Source: Pseudomonadales bacterium (GTDB taxonomy: Bacteria; Pseudomonadota; Gammaproteobacteria; Pseudomonadales; Porticoccaceae). From it: DNA of 64,000 bases. Where the stretch lies: contig JACKOF010000002.1 in NCBI GenBank assembly GCA_024234435.1, positions 124,001-188,000 of the forward strand, given 5' to 3'. Shown here one piece after another: positions 28,441 through 37,446 of this stretch (position 1 is its first letter; each line of letters opens with the position of its first letter). Under the pieces are notes generated by a model that was given only the letters and a program-made list of their open reading frames with translations, made no database searches and was not told the origin of the DNA. The translations under genes and the position numbers were made by a program.

Positions 28441-29850
28441 ATGACAAGAACCGATTTTCGCGACTTATCTACTGGCTACAAGATCCTCACCGTAGCTGAA
28501 CTGGGTGTGTATTTTTGTGCCCTCCTTTTGGCTGTTCAAGCCAATAACTGGCTTGAGCTTTCCGACCGCATAAGTCTCGACAGCAATATCCAGGCTATCT
28601 ACGGTATTATATTCTCTCTGCTCACGCTGCTTACATCGCTGTCTCTCGGCCTGTATAACCCCCGCACGCGCGAAACCCTGCGCAGCGTGCTGCGGAGAAT
28701 AGCCATTGCCACCACGCTCGGTTGTGTTGAATTTTCTGTACTGGTAGCCCTGTTTGTTTCACCCACTCCCTTTGGCTTTGAAGTAATAGCAACTGCCGCT
28801 ATCGCAGGCTTTCTCATGGCTGGCACGCTCCGCTATATGACGGCCCGGTTCGACATGCTGGTGCTTAACAAGGTGCGCGTTCTGATACTTGGCGCAGGCG
28901 AGCGCGCGTCAATCGTAGAGAAGAGAATGCGACGGAAAGTCGACAGGCACGGTTTTGAGCTTTTTGGGCTGGTCTCCATGCCGGGCGATGCCCCCGACTG
29001 CTTTAAGAGAGAGCGAATTTTCAACATAGAGAAAGGAGCCCTGCTTTCATTTGTTCTGGAAAACCAGATCAACGAGATAGTGGTCGCCTGCGATGAACGG
29101 CGCAACAACCTACCTGTAGACGAGCTGTTCGCCTGCAAAATCCGGGGCACCAACATTGTTGACATCCTTGATTTCATCGAGCGGGAAACCGGCCAGATAG
29201 CCGTTAACCTGATCTATCCCAGCTGGGTTATTTACTCCAACGGGTTTGCATCATCGCACTATTTGAGAAACGCGCTGGACTGGATCTTTAATGCCACCAT
29301 GGCCGCTATTGTGCTGTTTTTTTGCTGGCCCCTCATGCTTATCACAGCCATTGCCATCAAACTGGACGATGGCTTCGGAGCACCCATTTTCTATTTCCAG
29401 GAGCGGGTCGGGCTAGACGGAAGAACCTTTCGAATTATTAAATTCAGGAGCATGCGAACCGATGCCGAATCGGGAAGTGCTGTCTGGGCTTCCATCAATG
29501 ACGACCGAACAACCCGCATTGGTGGCTTTATTCGCAAGTATCGGCTTGATGAGCTCCCACAAATATATAACGTACTGAAAGGCGATATGGGTTTTGTCGG
29601 CCCAAGGCCGGAACGCCCTGAATTTGTTCAGGACCTGATCAGGTCTATCCCCTATTACAATGAACGCCACAATGTGAAACCGGGGCTAACCGGGTGGGCA
29701 CAGTTAAAGTATCCCTACGGTTCAACAGAAGAAGATGCCGCCGAAAAACTCAAATATGACCTTTATTACCTGAAACACCGCAGCTTTTTACTGGACATAA
29801 AAATTCTGGTACGCACCGTAGAAATCGTGCTGTTCGGCAAAGGACGCTGA
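28441..29850 (+). CDS. Priming undecaprenyl-phosphate sugar phosphotransferase (EpsB, XrtA type)
   Basis: A 469-residue polyisoprenyl-phosphate hexose-1-phosphate transferase. Four N-terminal hydrophobic segments, a CoA-binding-like middle domain (VRVLILGAGERASIVEKRM) and a C-terminal catalytic domain with KLDDGFGAPIFYFQERVG, IIKFRSMRTDAE and VGPRPERPEF. This is the initiating enzyme that puts the first sugar phosphate on the lipid carrier; the sequence resembles the TIGR03013 subfamily. AAGGA lies just before the ATG. Divergent from the export operon, so expression may be set by a shared 422-bp region. Confidence 0.94.
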   Translation: MTRTDFRDLSTGYKILTVAELGVYFCALLLAVQANNWLELSDRISLDSNIQAIYGIIFSLLTLLTSLSLGLYNPRTRETLRSVLRRIAIATTLGCVEFSVLVALFVSPTPFGFEVIATAAIAGFLMAGTLRYMTARFDMLVLNKVRVLILGAGERASIVEKRMRRKVDRHGFELFGLVSMPGDAPDCFKRERIFNIEKGALLSFVLENQINEIVVACDERRNNLPVDELFACKIRGTNIVDILDFIERETGQIAVNLIYPSWVIYSNGFASSHYLRNALDWIFNATMAAIVLFFCWPLMLITAIAIKLDDGFGAPIFYFQERVGLDGRTFRIIKFRSMRTDAESGSAVWASINDDRTTRIGGFIRKYRLDELPQIYNVLKGDMGFVGPRPERPEFVQDLIRSIPYYNERHNVKPGLTGWAQLKYPYGSTEEDAAEKLKYDLYYLKHRSFLLDIKILVRTVEIVLFGKGR

Positions 29851-29913
29851 GGCGTCGGTCATATATAAAAAAGCAGCCAAGCCAAGCAAGACCCAGGAAA
29901 AAGATTAGCATCG

Positions 29914-30024
29914 AAAAAAAGATAGCAGGGAAGCCGGAATCTCCGTTCCTCAGCACATCCTGTGCAAAAGGCCTATCCTGGCCTGCCTCCCTGCTATGCG
30001 CTCATCCTGAGCGCAGGCGAAGTT
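29914..30024 (-). ncRNA. Probable CsrA/RsmA-sequestering small RNA (RsmY/RsmZ/CsrB-like)
   Basis: The minus strand of the gap between epsB and prsR folds into three hairpins that all expose AGGAU: GCGCUC-AGGAU-GAGCGC (30014-29998), AGGCC-AGGAUA-GGCCU (29984-29969) and GCAC-AGGAU-GUGC (29965-29953). The last matches the CsrA consensus ACARGGAUGU. GGA also occurs in GGGAGG, GAGGAA and CGGAG, so at least six GGA triplets lie in about 110 nt. A 13-bp stem (29985-29997 with 29922-29934, one G-U pair) encloses the last two hairpins and is followed by seven U's at 29920-29914, which suggests a Rho-independent end. A possible -10 (TTTAAT, 30036-30031) would give a start near 30024; the -35 is poor, so processing from the prsR transcript is an alternative. 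No GacA box was seen. Confidence 0.65.
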
Positions 30025-30094
30025 TAACAAATTAAAAGAAAGATAAAAGCATTTGCTGAGGACTGGCGCACACAAAAGCACATCCATTAAAACA

Positions 30095-31480
30095 TCAGGA
30101 GCGAATGCCGTATTTTTCAAGCAAATTGTACAATGTTGGTCTAGTGACACCGAGCAACTTGGCCGTTTCAGAAACGTTATCGTTGGTGCTTGCCAGGGTT
30201 TTGACAATGGCAGATCGTTCAGCGTCCTCCCGCACCTGCCTCAAATTGAACGGCGCTGGTTCACCATCAACCTCACCCACATCCAGCTCAAGATCCTCCG
30301 CAGTGATATGGGAATTATCCGCCATAATCATGGCACGCTTGATCCGGCTTTCAAGCTCACGCACATTACCTGGCCACTCATAACGCTCGATGGCCCGAAT
30401 GGCATCCGCATCAAAACCCCGAATGGATTTCGAAAATTCTTCGTTAAATTTGCTTAAAAAAGCCCTGGCAAGCAATACAGCGTCACCGTCTCGTTCCCGG
30501 AGAGGCGGGATCTGAACAGTCACCTCACTAACCCGATAATACAGATCTTCTCGAAAACGGCCCTCCTTTATATGTTCGGAGAGATCCTGATGGGTCGCAC
30601 AGATAATCCTGACGTCAATTGGGATTTCTTCTCTACCACCCACACGCTCAATCACACGCTCCTGCAAAAATCGTAGCAGTTTTGCCTGCAACTCAAGAGG
30701 CAAGTCGCCAATTTCGTCAAGAAACAGCGTTCCACCATTGGCGTATTCAATCTTGCCTTCTGTTCGTTTGGTTGCACCGGTAAACGCCCCTTTTTCGTAA
30801 CCAAACAGTTCGCTTTCCAGCAAGTTGTCAGGAATGGCTGCGCAATTGATGGCAACCATTCTTTTATTCGAGCGCGGATTCAATTCATGCAGGGCTCTTG
30901 CAATTACTTCTTTGCCCGTTCCGCTTTCACCAAGCAACAACGTCGTAATATCTGAAGGTGCAACCTTCTCAACTGTACGACAAAGCTTCAGCATCACATC
31001 ACTGGCAGCAACAACACCGCGCAGCGGAGTGCCAATCTGCCCCCCTGACAGCTTCCTGTTTTCTGACTCCAGCTGACAAACCTGATAGACCCTGTCCACC
31101 ATCAGCGCGAGAATCTCAGGCTCAACCGGCTTTTGATAAAAATCATAAGCGCCCATTCCGATCGCTTTTACCGCATTAGCCCGGTCATTATCACCCGTGA
31201 CAATGATAACTTTTGTTTCCGGCGCCATGGACAAAATCTGCTCAAGCGTTGCCAATCCCTCAGTAACTCCCCCAGGGTCGGGAGGCAAACCCAAATCGAG
31301 CAACACAACCTTTGGCTGGTATCGTCTCAGCTGGGTAATCGCTGACTCCCTGTCACCACAAATAACAACTTCGTAGCCATCGAAACACCAACGCAACTGA
31401 CTCTGTAAACCTTCATCGTCCTCTACAATCAATAGAGACTTTTTGGAATCCTTCAATTTTATCTCCCGCAACGCTGCCAT
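30095..31480 (-). CDS. prsR: PrsR: sigma-54-dependent PEP-CTERM-box response regulator
   Basis: A 461-residue NtrC-type regulator. Receiver domain at the N-terminus with acidic pocket D21/D22 and phosphoacceptor D62 (VVLLDLGLPPDPGG); AAA+ domain with Walker A GESGTGKE and the sigma-54 contact loop GAFTGA; Fis-type helix-turn-helix at the C-terminus (NVSETAKLLGVTRPTLYNLL). Family knowledge: PrsR with PrsK activates RpoN-dependent promoters of PEP-CTERM genes and floc or exopolysaccharide formation. It follows prsK by 14 bp on the same strand. Within the window, strong sigma-54 promoters occur at 40.42 and 40.66 kb, which are plausible targets. Confidence 0.95.
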   Translation of the reverse strand: MAALREIKLKDSKKSLLIVEDDEGLQSQLRWCFDGYEVVICGDRESAITQLRRYQPKVVLLDLGLPPDPGGVTEGLATLEQILSMAPETKVIIVTGDNDRANAVKAIGMGAYDFYQKPVEPEILALMVDRVYQVCQLESENRKLSGGQIGTPLRGVVAASDVMLKLCRTVEKVAPSDITTLLLGESGTGKEVIARALHELNPRSNKRMVAINCAAIPDNLLESELFGYEKGAFTGATKRTEGKIEYANGGTLFLDEIGDLPLELQAKLLRFLQERVIERVGGREEIPIDVRIICATHQDLSEHIKEGRFREDLYYRVSEVTVQIPPLRERDGDAVLLARAFLSKFNEEFSKSIRGFDADAIRAIERYEWPGNVRELESRIKRAMIMADNSHITAEDLELDVGEVDGEPAPFNLRQVREDAERSAIVKTLASTNDNVSETAKLLGVTRPTLYNLLEKYGIRS

Positions 31481-31494
31481 TAACGGTAACGCAG

Positions 31495-33573
31495 TTAAAA
31501 ACCCTGAGTCTCCGCACTCGAATAATTGTACGGCAAAATGATACGAAACAGTGAGCCAACACCGGGCTGACTCGTGACCGAAATATCCCCGCCTAACGAA
31601 CGAACGTATTCGCGACTCTCAAAAGCTCCGACGCCCATTCCGGTCAAGCCCTTCGTTGAATCAAAGGGTTTGAACAATCGTTCCCTGATGAAGTCTTCAT
31701 CCATCCCCACACCCGTGTCTTCTACCCGAACACAAACGCCTCCGTCTTCTCGCACTACCGAAACAGAAACCTCACCGCCTCTGGGAGTAGCTTCCTGAGC
31801 ATTTTGAATGATATGACCAAACACTGTAGCCAATTGCTCTCTATCAGCGTTAACCAGGATATCTTCCGGGGGCTGCTCCAGTCGAGGTTGCGGATGTTTG
31901 ACACTCAACCGCTCTGTTACCTGCAGCAATACCTCACCCAAACTGATCACTTCTGAAGCACCGCCACGCTCACCGCTGCGCATCTGCTTCATCAGGTTAG
32001 TCATTCGCGCGACTGAATGACTGATCGTAGAAATGACATCATCAACAAACTCTGGCTTATGTTTGTGCTTTTCAGCGTTGGAAACAATAAGTGATTGCTG
32101 GGCGAGAATATTCTTCAGATCGTGAACAATGTAGGCTGACAATCTGTTAAATGCCTCGAACTGTTGCGACTGAACCAGAGCGCGGTCAGACTGATATTGG
32201 GCGAGATAGCTAGCGGCCTGACGGCCTGCTACCTTCAGCAAATCCCGGTCCTCCCAGTTCAGGCCTTTTTGAAATTCGGTATGTTTTAAAACAACAAAAC
32301 CAAGACATTTCCCTCGGTACATCAGCGGCACTATCAGCCAGACATTGGGCATACCTGTCAGCCACTCAGGAAGCACCAAATCACCATATTTTTGCGGCTG
32401 CTGGAAGTACTCATCTATATCAACAATCCATTGCGTTTCTTCGATAAATGCCACCAGTCCATTCAGAGAACTACTGCTCATCAACTCCGGGGCAGGGATA
32501 TGCCAACGATCAAGCAGCACATACTTCCCATCTTCGGATCGTTCCCACAACATACCACCAGGGCTGTTGGTTAACACTGCAATTGCCCGGATAATCCGCT
32601 CCGGAACGCTGTCACCACTCTCGGCAAGATGCTGCGTAAATTTCTGCCACTCCTCCCGATAATCATACTTATAGGAGAAAAAGTGCTTACTGAGTAGAAC
32701 ACGAAGTTTCGCCCTGATTTTGTCAGAGAACAACAACCCTAAAAGCAGCACACCAGCACCCACCAGGAAAACGATCTGCAACACACCGCCCCAGGTAGCG
32801 CCGTAATAGCGAATCAGATACCCAACAGCCGCCATAGACAGCAGGTAAATACCAGCACCCATGATTGTAGCGGTATGAAAAACCACCTTTCTGGAAACAT
32901 GAATATCTATTTCATATTTAGGATTGCGGGCAACGGAAACAGCAATAAGTGGCACCGCCATGCTGTTCACAAATCCACGCGCTTCCCACAATCGCAAACT
33001 GATTTTTTTAAACAACAGCGCATCGGCGTACATAAAAAAATCGTAGGCAAAAATAACACCCACACCCAGACAGAGAAATTTGGCTGCCCAACGCTGGTTT
33101 TCGTTGGAGTTACGAAACACTTGTTCAATCAGAGCCATTCCAACGATAGCAATTGCCACCCAGATCACCAGCACCAGCTCCCGAACCAGTGTCGCCTCAA
33201 ATTTCGGTTGCAGGGAGGGGAAGGTGGACAAAAGGGCAACGCCCAGCAATAGCAGGGCCAGAGCAAATGCCGACTTGAACAGGCGGGAATTTCGCACTGA
33301 ATGACCTGATTTACGCTCTACCGCAGCCAGCAAAAAAAGGCACCAGGTTAATGTGCGAGCCAGTTCGGACAGTTGCATCACCTGAAAGGAAATCTGTACA
33401 CCATACTCACCAGCAGCAATAATGCCTGCCCACACTGCAGAAAAGAAGCTGGCAACAATAAGCGCCACCCCCAACGACTTACCCCTCCAGGAAAACAGCA
33501 GCAGCAACATCAGCACAAGGTAACCGACAAATGCAAACGCATAGCTGGTAGAACCAATATCCACTGCGCCCAC
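31495..33573 (-). CDS. prsK: PrsK: XrtA/PEP-CTERM system histidine kinase
   Basis: About 692 residues. Start is GTG at 33573, because AAGGAG lies seven nt upstream; the frame is open to 33654 without a better site. Eight or so N-terminal transmembrane helices (YAFAFVGYLVLMLLLLFSW and onward) form the sensor, followed by a GAF-like domain (LTNSPGGMLWER, PLMYRGKCLGFVVLKH), the H-box YIVHDLKNILAQQ and a HATPase_c domain (NAQEATPRGG, VEDTGVGMDEDFI, TGMGVGAF). It is the cognate kinase of PrsR; the signal is unknown. The tviC gene is divergent, 235 bp away. Confidence 0.94.
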   Translation of the reverse strand: MGAVDIGSTSYAFAFVGYLVLMLLLLFSWRGKSLGVALIVASFFSAVWAGIIAAGEYGVQISFQVMQLSELARTLTWCLFLLAAVERKSGHSVRNSRLFKSAFALALLLLGVALLSTFPSLQPKFEATLVRELVLVIWVAIAIVGMALIEQVFRNSNENQRWAAKFLCLGVGVIFAYDFFMYADALLFKKISLRLWEARGFVNSMAVPLIAVSVARNPKYEIDIHVSRKVVFHTATIMGAGIYLLSMAAVGYLIRYYGATWGGVLQIVFLVGAGVLLLGLLFSDKIRAKLRVLLSKHFFSYKYDYREEWQKFTQHLAESGDSVPERIIRAIAVLTNSPGGMLWERSEDGKYVLLDRWHIPAPELMSSSSLNGLVAFIEETQWIVDIDEYFQQPQKYGDLVLPEWLTGMPNVWLIVPLMYRGKCLGFVVLKHTEFQKGLNWEDRDLLKVAGRQAASYLAQYQSDRALVQSQQFEAFNRLSAYIVHDLKNILAQQSLIVSNAEKHKHKPEFVDDVISTISHSVARMTNLMKQMRSGERGGASEVISLGEVLLQVTERLSVKHPQPRLEQPPEDILVNADREQLATVFGHIIQNAQEATPRGGEVSVSVVREDGGVCVRVEDTGVGMDEDFIRERLFKPFDSTKGLTGMGVGAFESREYVRSLGGDISVTSQPGVGSLFRIILPYNYSSAETQGF

Positions 33574-33808
33574 CGCAATACTCCTTATAATGAAATAACG
33601 ACAGGCGCATTTATCGCAAAAACAGCGGCGCCTGTCACCCGCCAAGACCACCAAAGCACCTTAACAGCCCCTTTTTCGCACTGAACGGCAGGATTTAACG
33701 ACAAACCCGGCACCTATCACCCCCACTTCCACTTTATTCGGGCTATCATGACGCGCTAGAATTAGCCCTCGGGCTCACAAACAAACCAGCCAAAAAAAGG
33801 AACCTCCG

Positions 33809-34858
33809 TTGTCCGCCTACCTAGAGCTTAAAGAGCAGCTTAACCAGCAGCAACACACCTGGCTGATTACAGGCGTCGCCGGGTTCATCGGCTCAAACCT
33901 GCTTGAGGAACTGCTGAATCTCGGTCAGACAGTTATCGGGCTCGACAACTTTGCAACAGGCCACCAGAAAAATCTGGAAGCCGTAAAAATGGCAACAGGG
34001 GACAACTGGCAAAACTTCACCTTTTACGAAGGCGATATCCGCAATCAGGAAGATTGTCAAAAAGCCTGTCGGGGCGCGGATTTCGTGCTCCATCAGGCTG
34101 CACTGGGTAGTGTCCCTCGTTCAATTGCAGACCCCATTCTAACCAACAGCGCGAACATTACCGGCTTCCTCAATATGCTGGTTGCGGCGCGAGACGCCAA
34201 AGTAAGACGTTTTGTTTACGCGGCATCTTCTTCCACCTATGGCGACCACCACGCCCTCCCTAAGGTTGAAGACACGATAGGTAAACCGCTATCCCCTTAT
34301 GCCGTCACCAAATATGTCAACGAACTTTACGCCGATGTGTTTGCCAAAACCTACGGCATTGAACCCATTGGGCTGCGCTACTTTAACGTCTTTGGCCAGC
34401 GCCAAGACCCGAATGGAGCCTATGCCGCGGTCATACCCCGCTGGTTTGGCAATCTGCTTGCAGGAAAAGGCTGCCAGATCAATGGCGACGGCGAAACGTC
34501 CAGAGACTTTTGTTTTATCAGCAACACTGTTCAAGCCAATCTTCTGGCTGCCACGACCACAAACCCCGACGCGATTAACCAGGTATTCAATGTTGCTTTT
34601 GGTGAAAGAACATCACTCAACGAACTGTTTGAATCGATACGGGATCTGGTAACTGAAAAACACCCCGAACTGGCGACAGCAAAACCGCAATATGAAGATT
34701 TCAGACCTGGTGATGTGCGTCACTCCCTTGCCGACATTTCAAAAGCAAAAATGCTTCTTGGCTACCAGCCCTCGCACAGCGCACAACAGGGCCTCTCGGA
34801 AACAGCAAACTGGTTTATGGAGCACATGGATACACACTCCTCACCGGGCGCCAGCTAA
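33809..34858 (+). CDS. tviC: UDP-N-acetylglucosamine C4-epimerase, Vi polysaccharide type (TviC/WbpP)
   Basis: A 349-residue extended SDR. NAD-binding motif GVAGFIGSN and catalytic YAVTK (SPYAVTKYVNELYA) are present, and the N-terminal helix before the glycine motif (MSAYLELKEQLNQQQHTWLITG) is typical of WbpP/TviC. The start is TTG with AAGGAACC upstream. With the dehydrogenase that follows by 45 bp it would convert UDP-GlcNAc into UDP-GalNAcA, the uronic-acid precursor. The pathway order is family knowledge; the polymer's actual composition is inferred. Confidence 0.92.
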   Translation: MSAYLELKEQLNQQQHTWLITGVAGFIGSNLLEELLNLGQTVIGLDNFATGHQKNLEAVKMATGDNWQNFTFYEGDIRNQEDCQKACRGADFVLHQAALGSVPRSIADPILTNSANITGFLNMLVAARDAKVRRFVYAASSSTYGDHHALPKVEDTIGKPLSPYAVTKYVNELYADVFAKTYGIEPIGLRYFNVFGQRQDPNGAYAAVIPRWFGNLLAGKGCQINGDGETSRDFCFISNTVQANLLAATTTNPDAINQVFNVAFGERTSLNELFESIRDLVTEKHPELATAKPQYEDFRPGDVRHSLADISKAKMLLGYQPSHSAQQGLSETANWFMEHMDTHSSPGAS

Positions 34859-34903
34859 AGCAACTTTTGCATCACTTAAACCATAAAAAGGAATCCATTC
34901 ACC

Positions 34904-36211
34904 GTGAAAAAAACAGCTGTTGTCGGCCTTGGTTATGTAGGTCTGCCTCTGGCAGTTGCCTTCGGCAAAAAAACTCCCACTATCGGCTTTGACCTGGATG
35001 AAAAGAAACTCTCGCATTACCGCGCAGGACGCGACCCCAGTGGAGAGGTAGAACCAGGCGATCTGAAAGCAGCAACCGGACTCGAATTCACCAGCGAAGG
35101 CAGCAGGCTTGCAGAAGCCGATGTCATTATCGTTGCGGTACCTACACCTATTGATCACGCCAACAGGCCAGACCTGAGAGCCATTTTGGGAGCATCGCGC
35201 ACTATTGCCGCAAATATGAGCCCAGGCACAACCGTAATTTATGAATCAACCGTTTACCCTGGGTGCACAGAAGAAGACTGTATTCCTGTTCTTGAAAAGG
35301 TTTCGGGGCTACCTTGGCTGGGACGCCCCGAAAACAATGGCGAAACTGAAGGTTTCTACGTGGGCTACTCACCGGAACGTATTAATCCCGGCGACAAAGT
35401 ACACAGACTCGAAACGATCACCAAAGTGGTTTCCGGCGACACCCCGGCAACGCTCGACAAGGTAGCCGCTACCTACGAACTGGTTGTCGACGCAGGCGTT
35501 TATCGGGCCGCCAGCATCAAAGTGGCAGAGGCCGCCAAGGTGATCGAAAACACCCAACGCGACCTGAACATTGCATTAATGAACGAACTGGCTCTGATTT
35601 TCCACCGCATCGGCATTGATACCGTAGACGTACTGGAAGCCGCTGGCACCAAGTGGAACTTCCTTCCCTTTCGCCCCGGACTCGTTGGCGGACACTGTAT
35701 CGGTGTTGACCCCTATTACCTGACCTACAAGGCGGAAGCCGAAGGGCACCACCCCCAGGTTATTCTGGCCGGACGAAAAACCAATGATGGTGTCGGCAAA
35801 TATATTGCCGAGCAAACCATTAAACAGATCGTCAAAAAAGGGCACGCAGTCAAAGGAGCCAATATCGTCATACTTGGCCTCACGTTCAAAGAAGATTGCC
35901 CTGACCTGAGAAATTCGAAAGTGATCGACATTATTACCGAGTTAAAAGAATATCAGTGCAATCTCATGGTGCACGACCCGCTTGCCGACAACGAAGAAGC
36001 GGTAGAGGAATATGGCGTTGAGTTAACACCCTGGAGTGAACTGAAAGGAGCTAGCGCCGTGATACTTGCCGTAGCCCATCAGCAGTATAAAAAGCTCTCA
36101 GCAAGTGATTTCGAAGCCATTACAGCACCTGATTCAACACTGATTGATGTTAAATCAATGCTGGACCGTACCCAGTTTAATAATGACAATATAAACATCT
36201 GGCGTCTCTAG
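34904..36211 (+). CDS. tviB: UDP-N-acetyl-D-glucosamine 6-dehydrogenase (TviB/WbpO type)
   Basis: A 435-residue nucleotide-sugar dehydrogenase. GLGYVGLPLAVAFG is the Rossmann motif, and the catalytic cysteine is in GGHCIGVDPYYLTYKA. GTG start at 34904 follows AAGGA. It oxidises C6 of UDP-GlcNAc to the uronic acid with two NAD+. Together with tviC it forms a two-gene unit between the regulators and the HPr-rel-A cassettes. Downstream, a hairpin at 36248-36291 may end transcription from both directions. Confidence 0.93.
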   Translation: MKKTAVVGLGYVGLPLAVAFGKKTPTIGFDLDEKKLSHYRAGRDPSGEVEPGDLKAATGLEFTSEGSRLAEADVIIVAVPTPIDHANRPDLRAILGASRTIAANMSPGTTVIYESTVYPGCTEEDCIPVLEKVSGLPWLGRPENNGETEGFYVGYSPERINPGDKVHRLETITKVVSGDTPATLDKVAATYELVVDAGVYRAASIKVAEAAKVIENTQRDLNIALMNELALIFHRIGIDTVDVLEAAGTKWNFLPFRPGLVGGHCIGVDPYYLTYKAEAEGHHPQVILAGRKTNDGVGKYIAEQTIKQIVKKGHAVKGANIVILGLTFKEDCPDLRNSKVIDIITELKEYQCNLMVHDPLADNEEAVEEYGVELTPWSELKGASAVILAVAHQQYKKLSASDFEAITAPDSTLIDVKSMLDRTQFNNDNINIWRL

Positions 36212-36247
36212 GGCACCGCTGAATAATAGGGTGACATCCCGGTAATA

Positions 36248-36291
36248 GCGCGGCCAACAGTCAAAACAAGAACAGCTTATTATGGCCGCGC
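36248..36291. terminator. Convergent hairpin between tviB and the minus-strand cassette
   Basis: Perfect 9-bp arms GCGCGGCCA (36248-36256) and TGGCCGCGC (36283-36291) enclose a 26-nt loop between two convergent genes. No strong U-tract follows on either strand, so it may be a terminator of both units or another structured element. Confidence 0.45.
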
Positions 36292-36297
36292 AATGCT

Positions 36298-37446
36298 TTA
36301 AGGTTCGCCATTTTTACCAGAAAAGCGTGCCAGCTTCCGCTTCACCTTTCGGCCGAGTATATGCTTTGCAGCGAAGTATCGCCCTCTCCAGGTGGATGAA
36401 TTAAACGCCATAAAACCCACATAAAACCGGGAATCCTTCGTCCACTTCTTTTTATACTCATCATTCCCATAACCATAATCGAGCAGCCCGACGCCATCCT
36501 GGTCCAGCAAATGCTGAATCATAAAACCTGTCAGCACGACTCCGGGAGCCTCTTTTTTGTACTTTTCGTCATACCCCAACCGCAAACAACTGGCCACACC
36601 ACCCGATACCACCCAGTATTGGGCCGCAACAGGTCTGTCATCCAGATACAAGACACCCAGCCGCATACAGCCGCGCTCAGCGGTCAACTTGATTAAATCC
36701 AGAATGCCTTTCGACACCATCGAACCCGGCTCTTTCCAGCTGACCACCGAAGACAGGATATAACCATCAAGAAGCTTCTGGAATTTCTCCGCATCCTTAT
36801 CATCCGTGCACAACTCAAACTTTACCCGCCCCTCTTTTTCGAGATTTCTCTCTCTGCGCCGCACATTATAACGGTGGTTTGAACTGCGGCTCTGGAAGTA
36901 ACCTTCATAATCCAGATCAGTAGTGACTTCATACTGATTGTAAGAGTTGTCATAGACCTGAACGTAATAACCTGCATTTCTGAGGGACTGATGCACCAGA
37001 GAAGCCAGCTCCGAGCCACGCTCTGCTGGCCACAGTCGAATCACATCCGCTGCGGGCAAACCAAGCTGGTCACATCCCTCCCGCAGCTCTTTCATCAATG
37101 CAGAAAGTAAAATCGGATATTCGCTGGCAGGCACGCAGGGGGAGAATAAAAAATTGATAAGAGAGTAATTCTCCATATGACCAATGCTGGTCAACGTTCG
37201 TGCGCCAAAAACAGCACCATCAGAACGCGTCATGCGTAATGGCGCAAGGAAAAGGGGCTTGCCATCAGACTCTTGCTCCACACCGATCAGGCACATTTCG
37301 CTCTCATCGGAATAGTATTTTTCCATCAAAAATTCCAGCCAGGGGCGATCATAAAAGAAACCTTTTTCAGCAGAGAGAGTCAGCAGATCACTATAGCTTT
37401 CCGGCAACTCCTGATAATTTTTATAACGCCTGTATCGGTTATTCAA
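36298..37446 (-). CDS. FemAB/GNAT-like acyltransferase (Acetyltransf_6 type)
   Basis: A 382-residue protein resembling the double-GNAT family. The segments HRYNVRRRERNLEKEG, GVLYLDDRPVAAQYWVVSGG and LLDYGYGNDEYKKKWTKDSRFYVG are typical of the FemAB-like acetyltransferase superfamily, which also includes the XrtA-linked FemAB gene at 20145. It starts with TTG at 37446, overlapping the upstream nucleotidyltransferase stop as TTGA. It is the last gene of the minus-strand HPr-rel-A cassette and has no counterpart in the plus-strand copy. It may attach an acyl or aminoacyl group to the cassette product; substrate unknown. Confidence 0.82.
   Translation of the reverse strand: MNNRYRRYKNYQELPESYSDLLTLSAEKGFFYDRPWLEFLMEKYYSDESEMCLIGVEQESDGKPLFLAPLRMTRSDGAVFGARTLTSIGHMENYSLINFLFSPCVPASEYPILLSALMKELREGCDQLGLPAADVIRLWPAERGSELASLVHQSLRNAGYYVQVYDNSYNQYEVTTDLDYEGYFQSRSSNHRYNVRRRERNLEKEGRVKFELCTDDKDAEKFQKLLDGYILSSVVSWKEPGSMVSKGILDLIKLTAERGCMRLGVLYLDDRPVAAQYWVVSGGVASCLRLGYDEKYKKEAPGVVLTGFMIQHLLDQDGVGLLDYGYGNDEYKKKWTKDSRFYVGFMAFNSSTWRGRYFAAKHILGRKVKRKLARFSGKNGEP

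Noticed and set aside
30001..30024. Resemblance of CTCATCCTGAGCGCAGGCGAAG to a common intergenic palindromic repeat
   Set aside because: The hairpin with AGGAU loop and its two neighbours explain it better as part of the small RNA.
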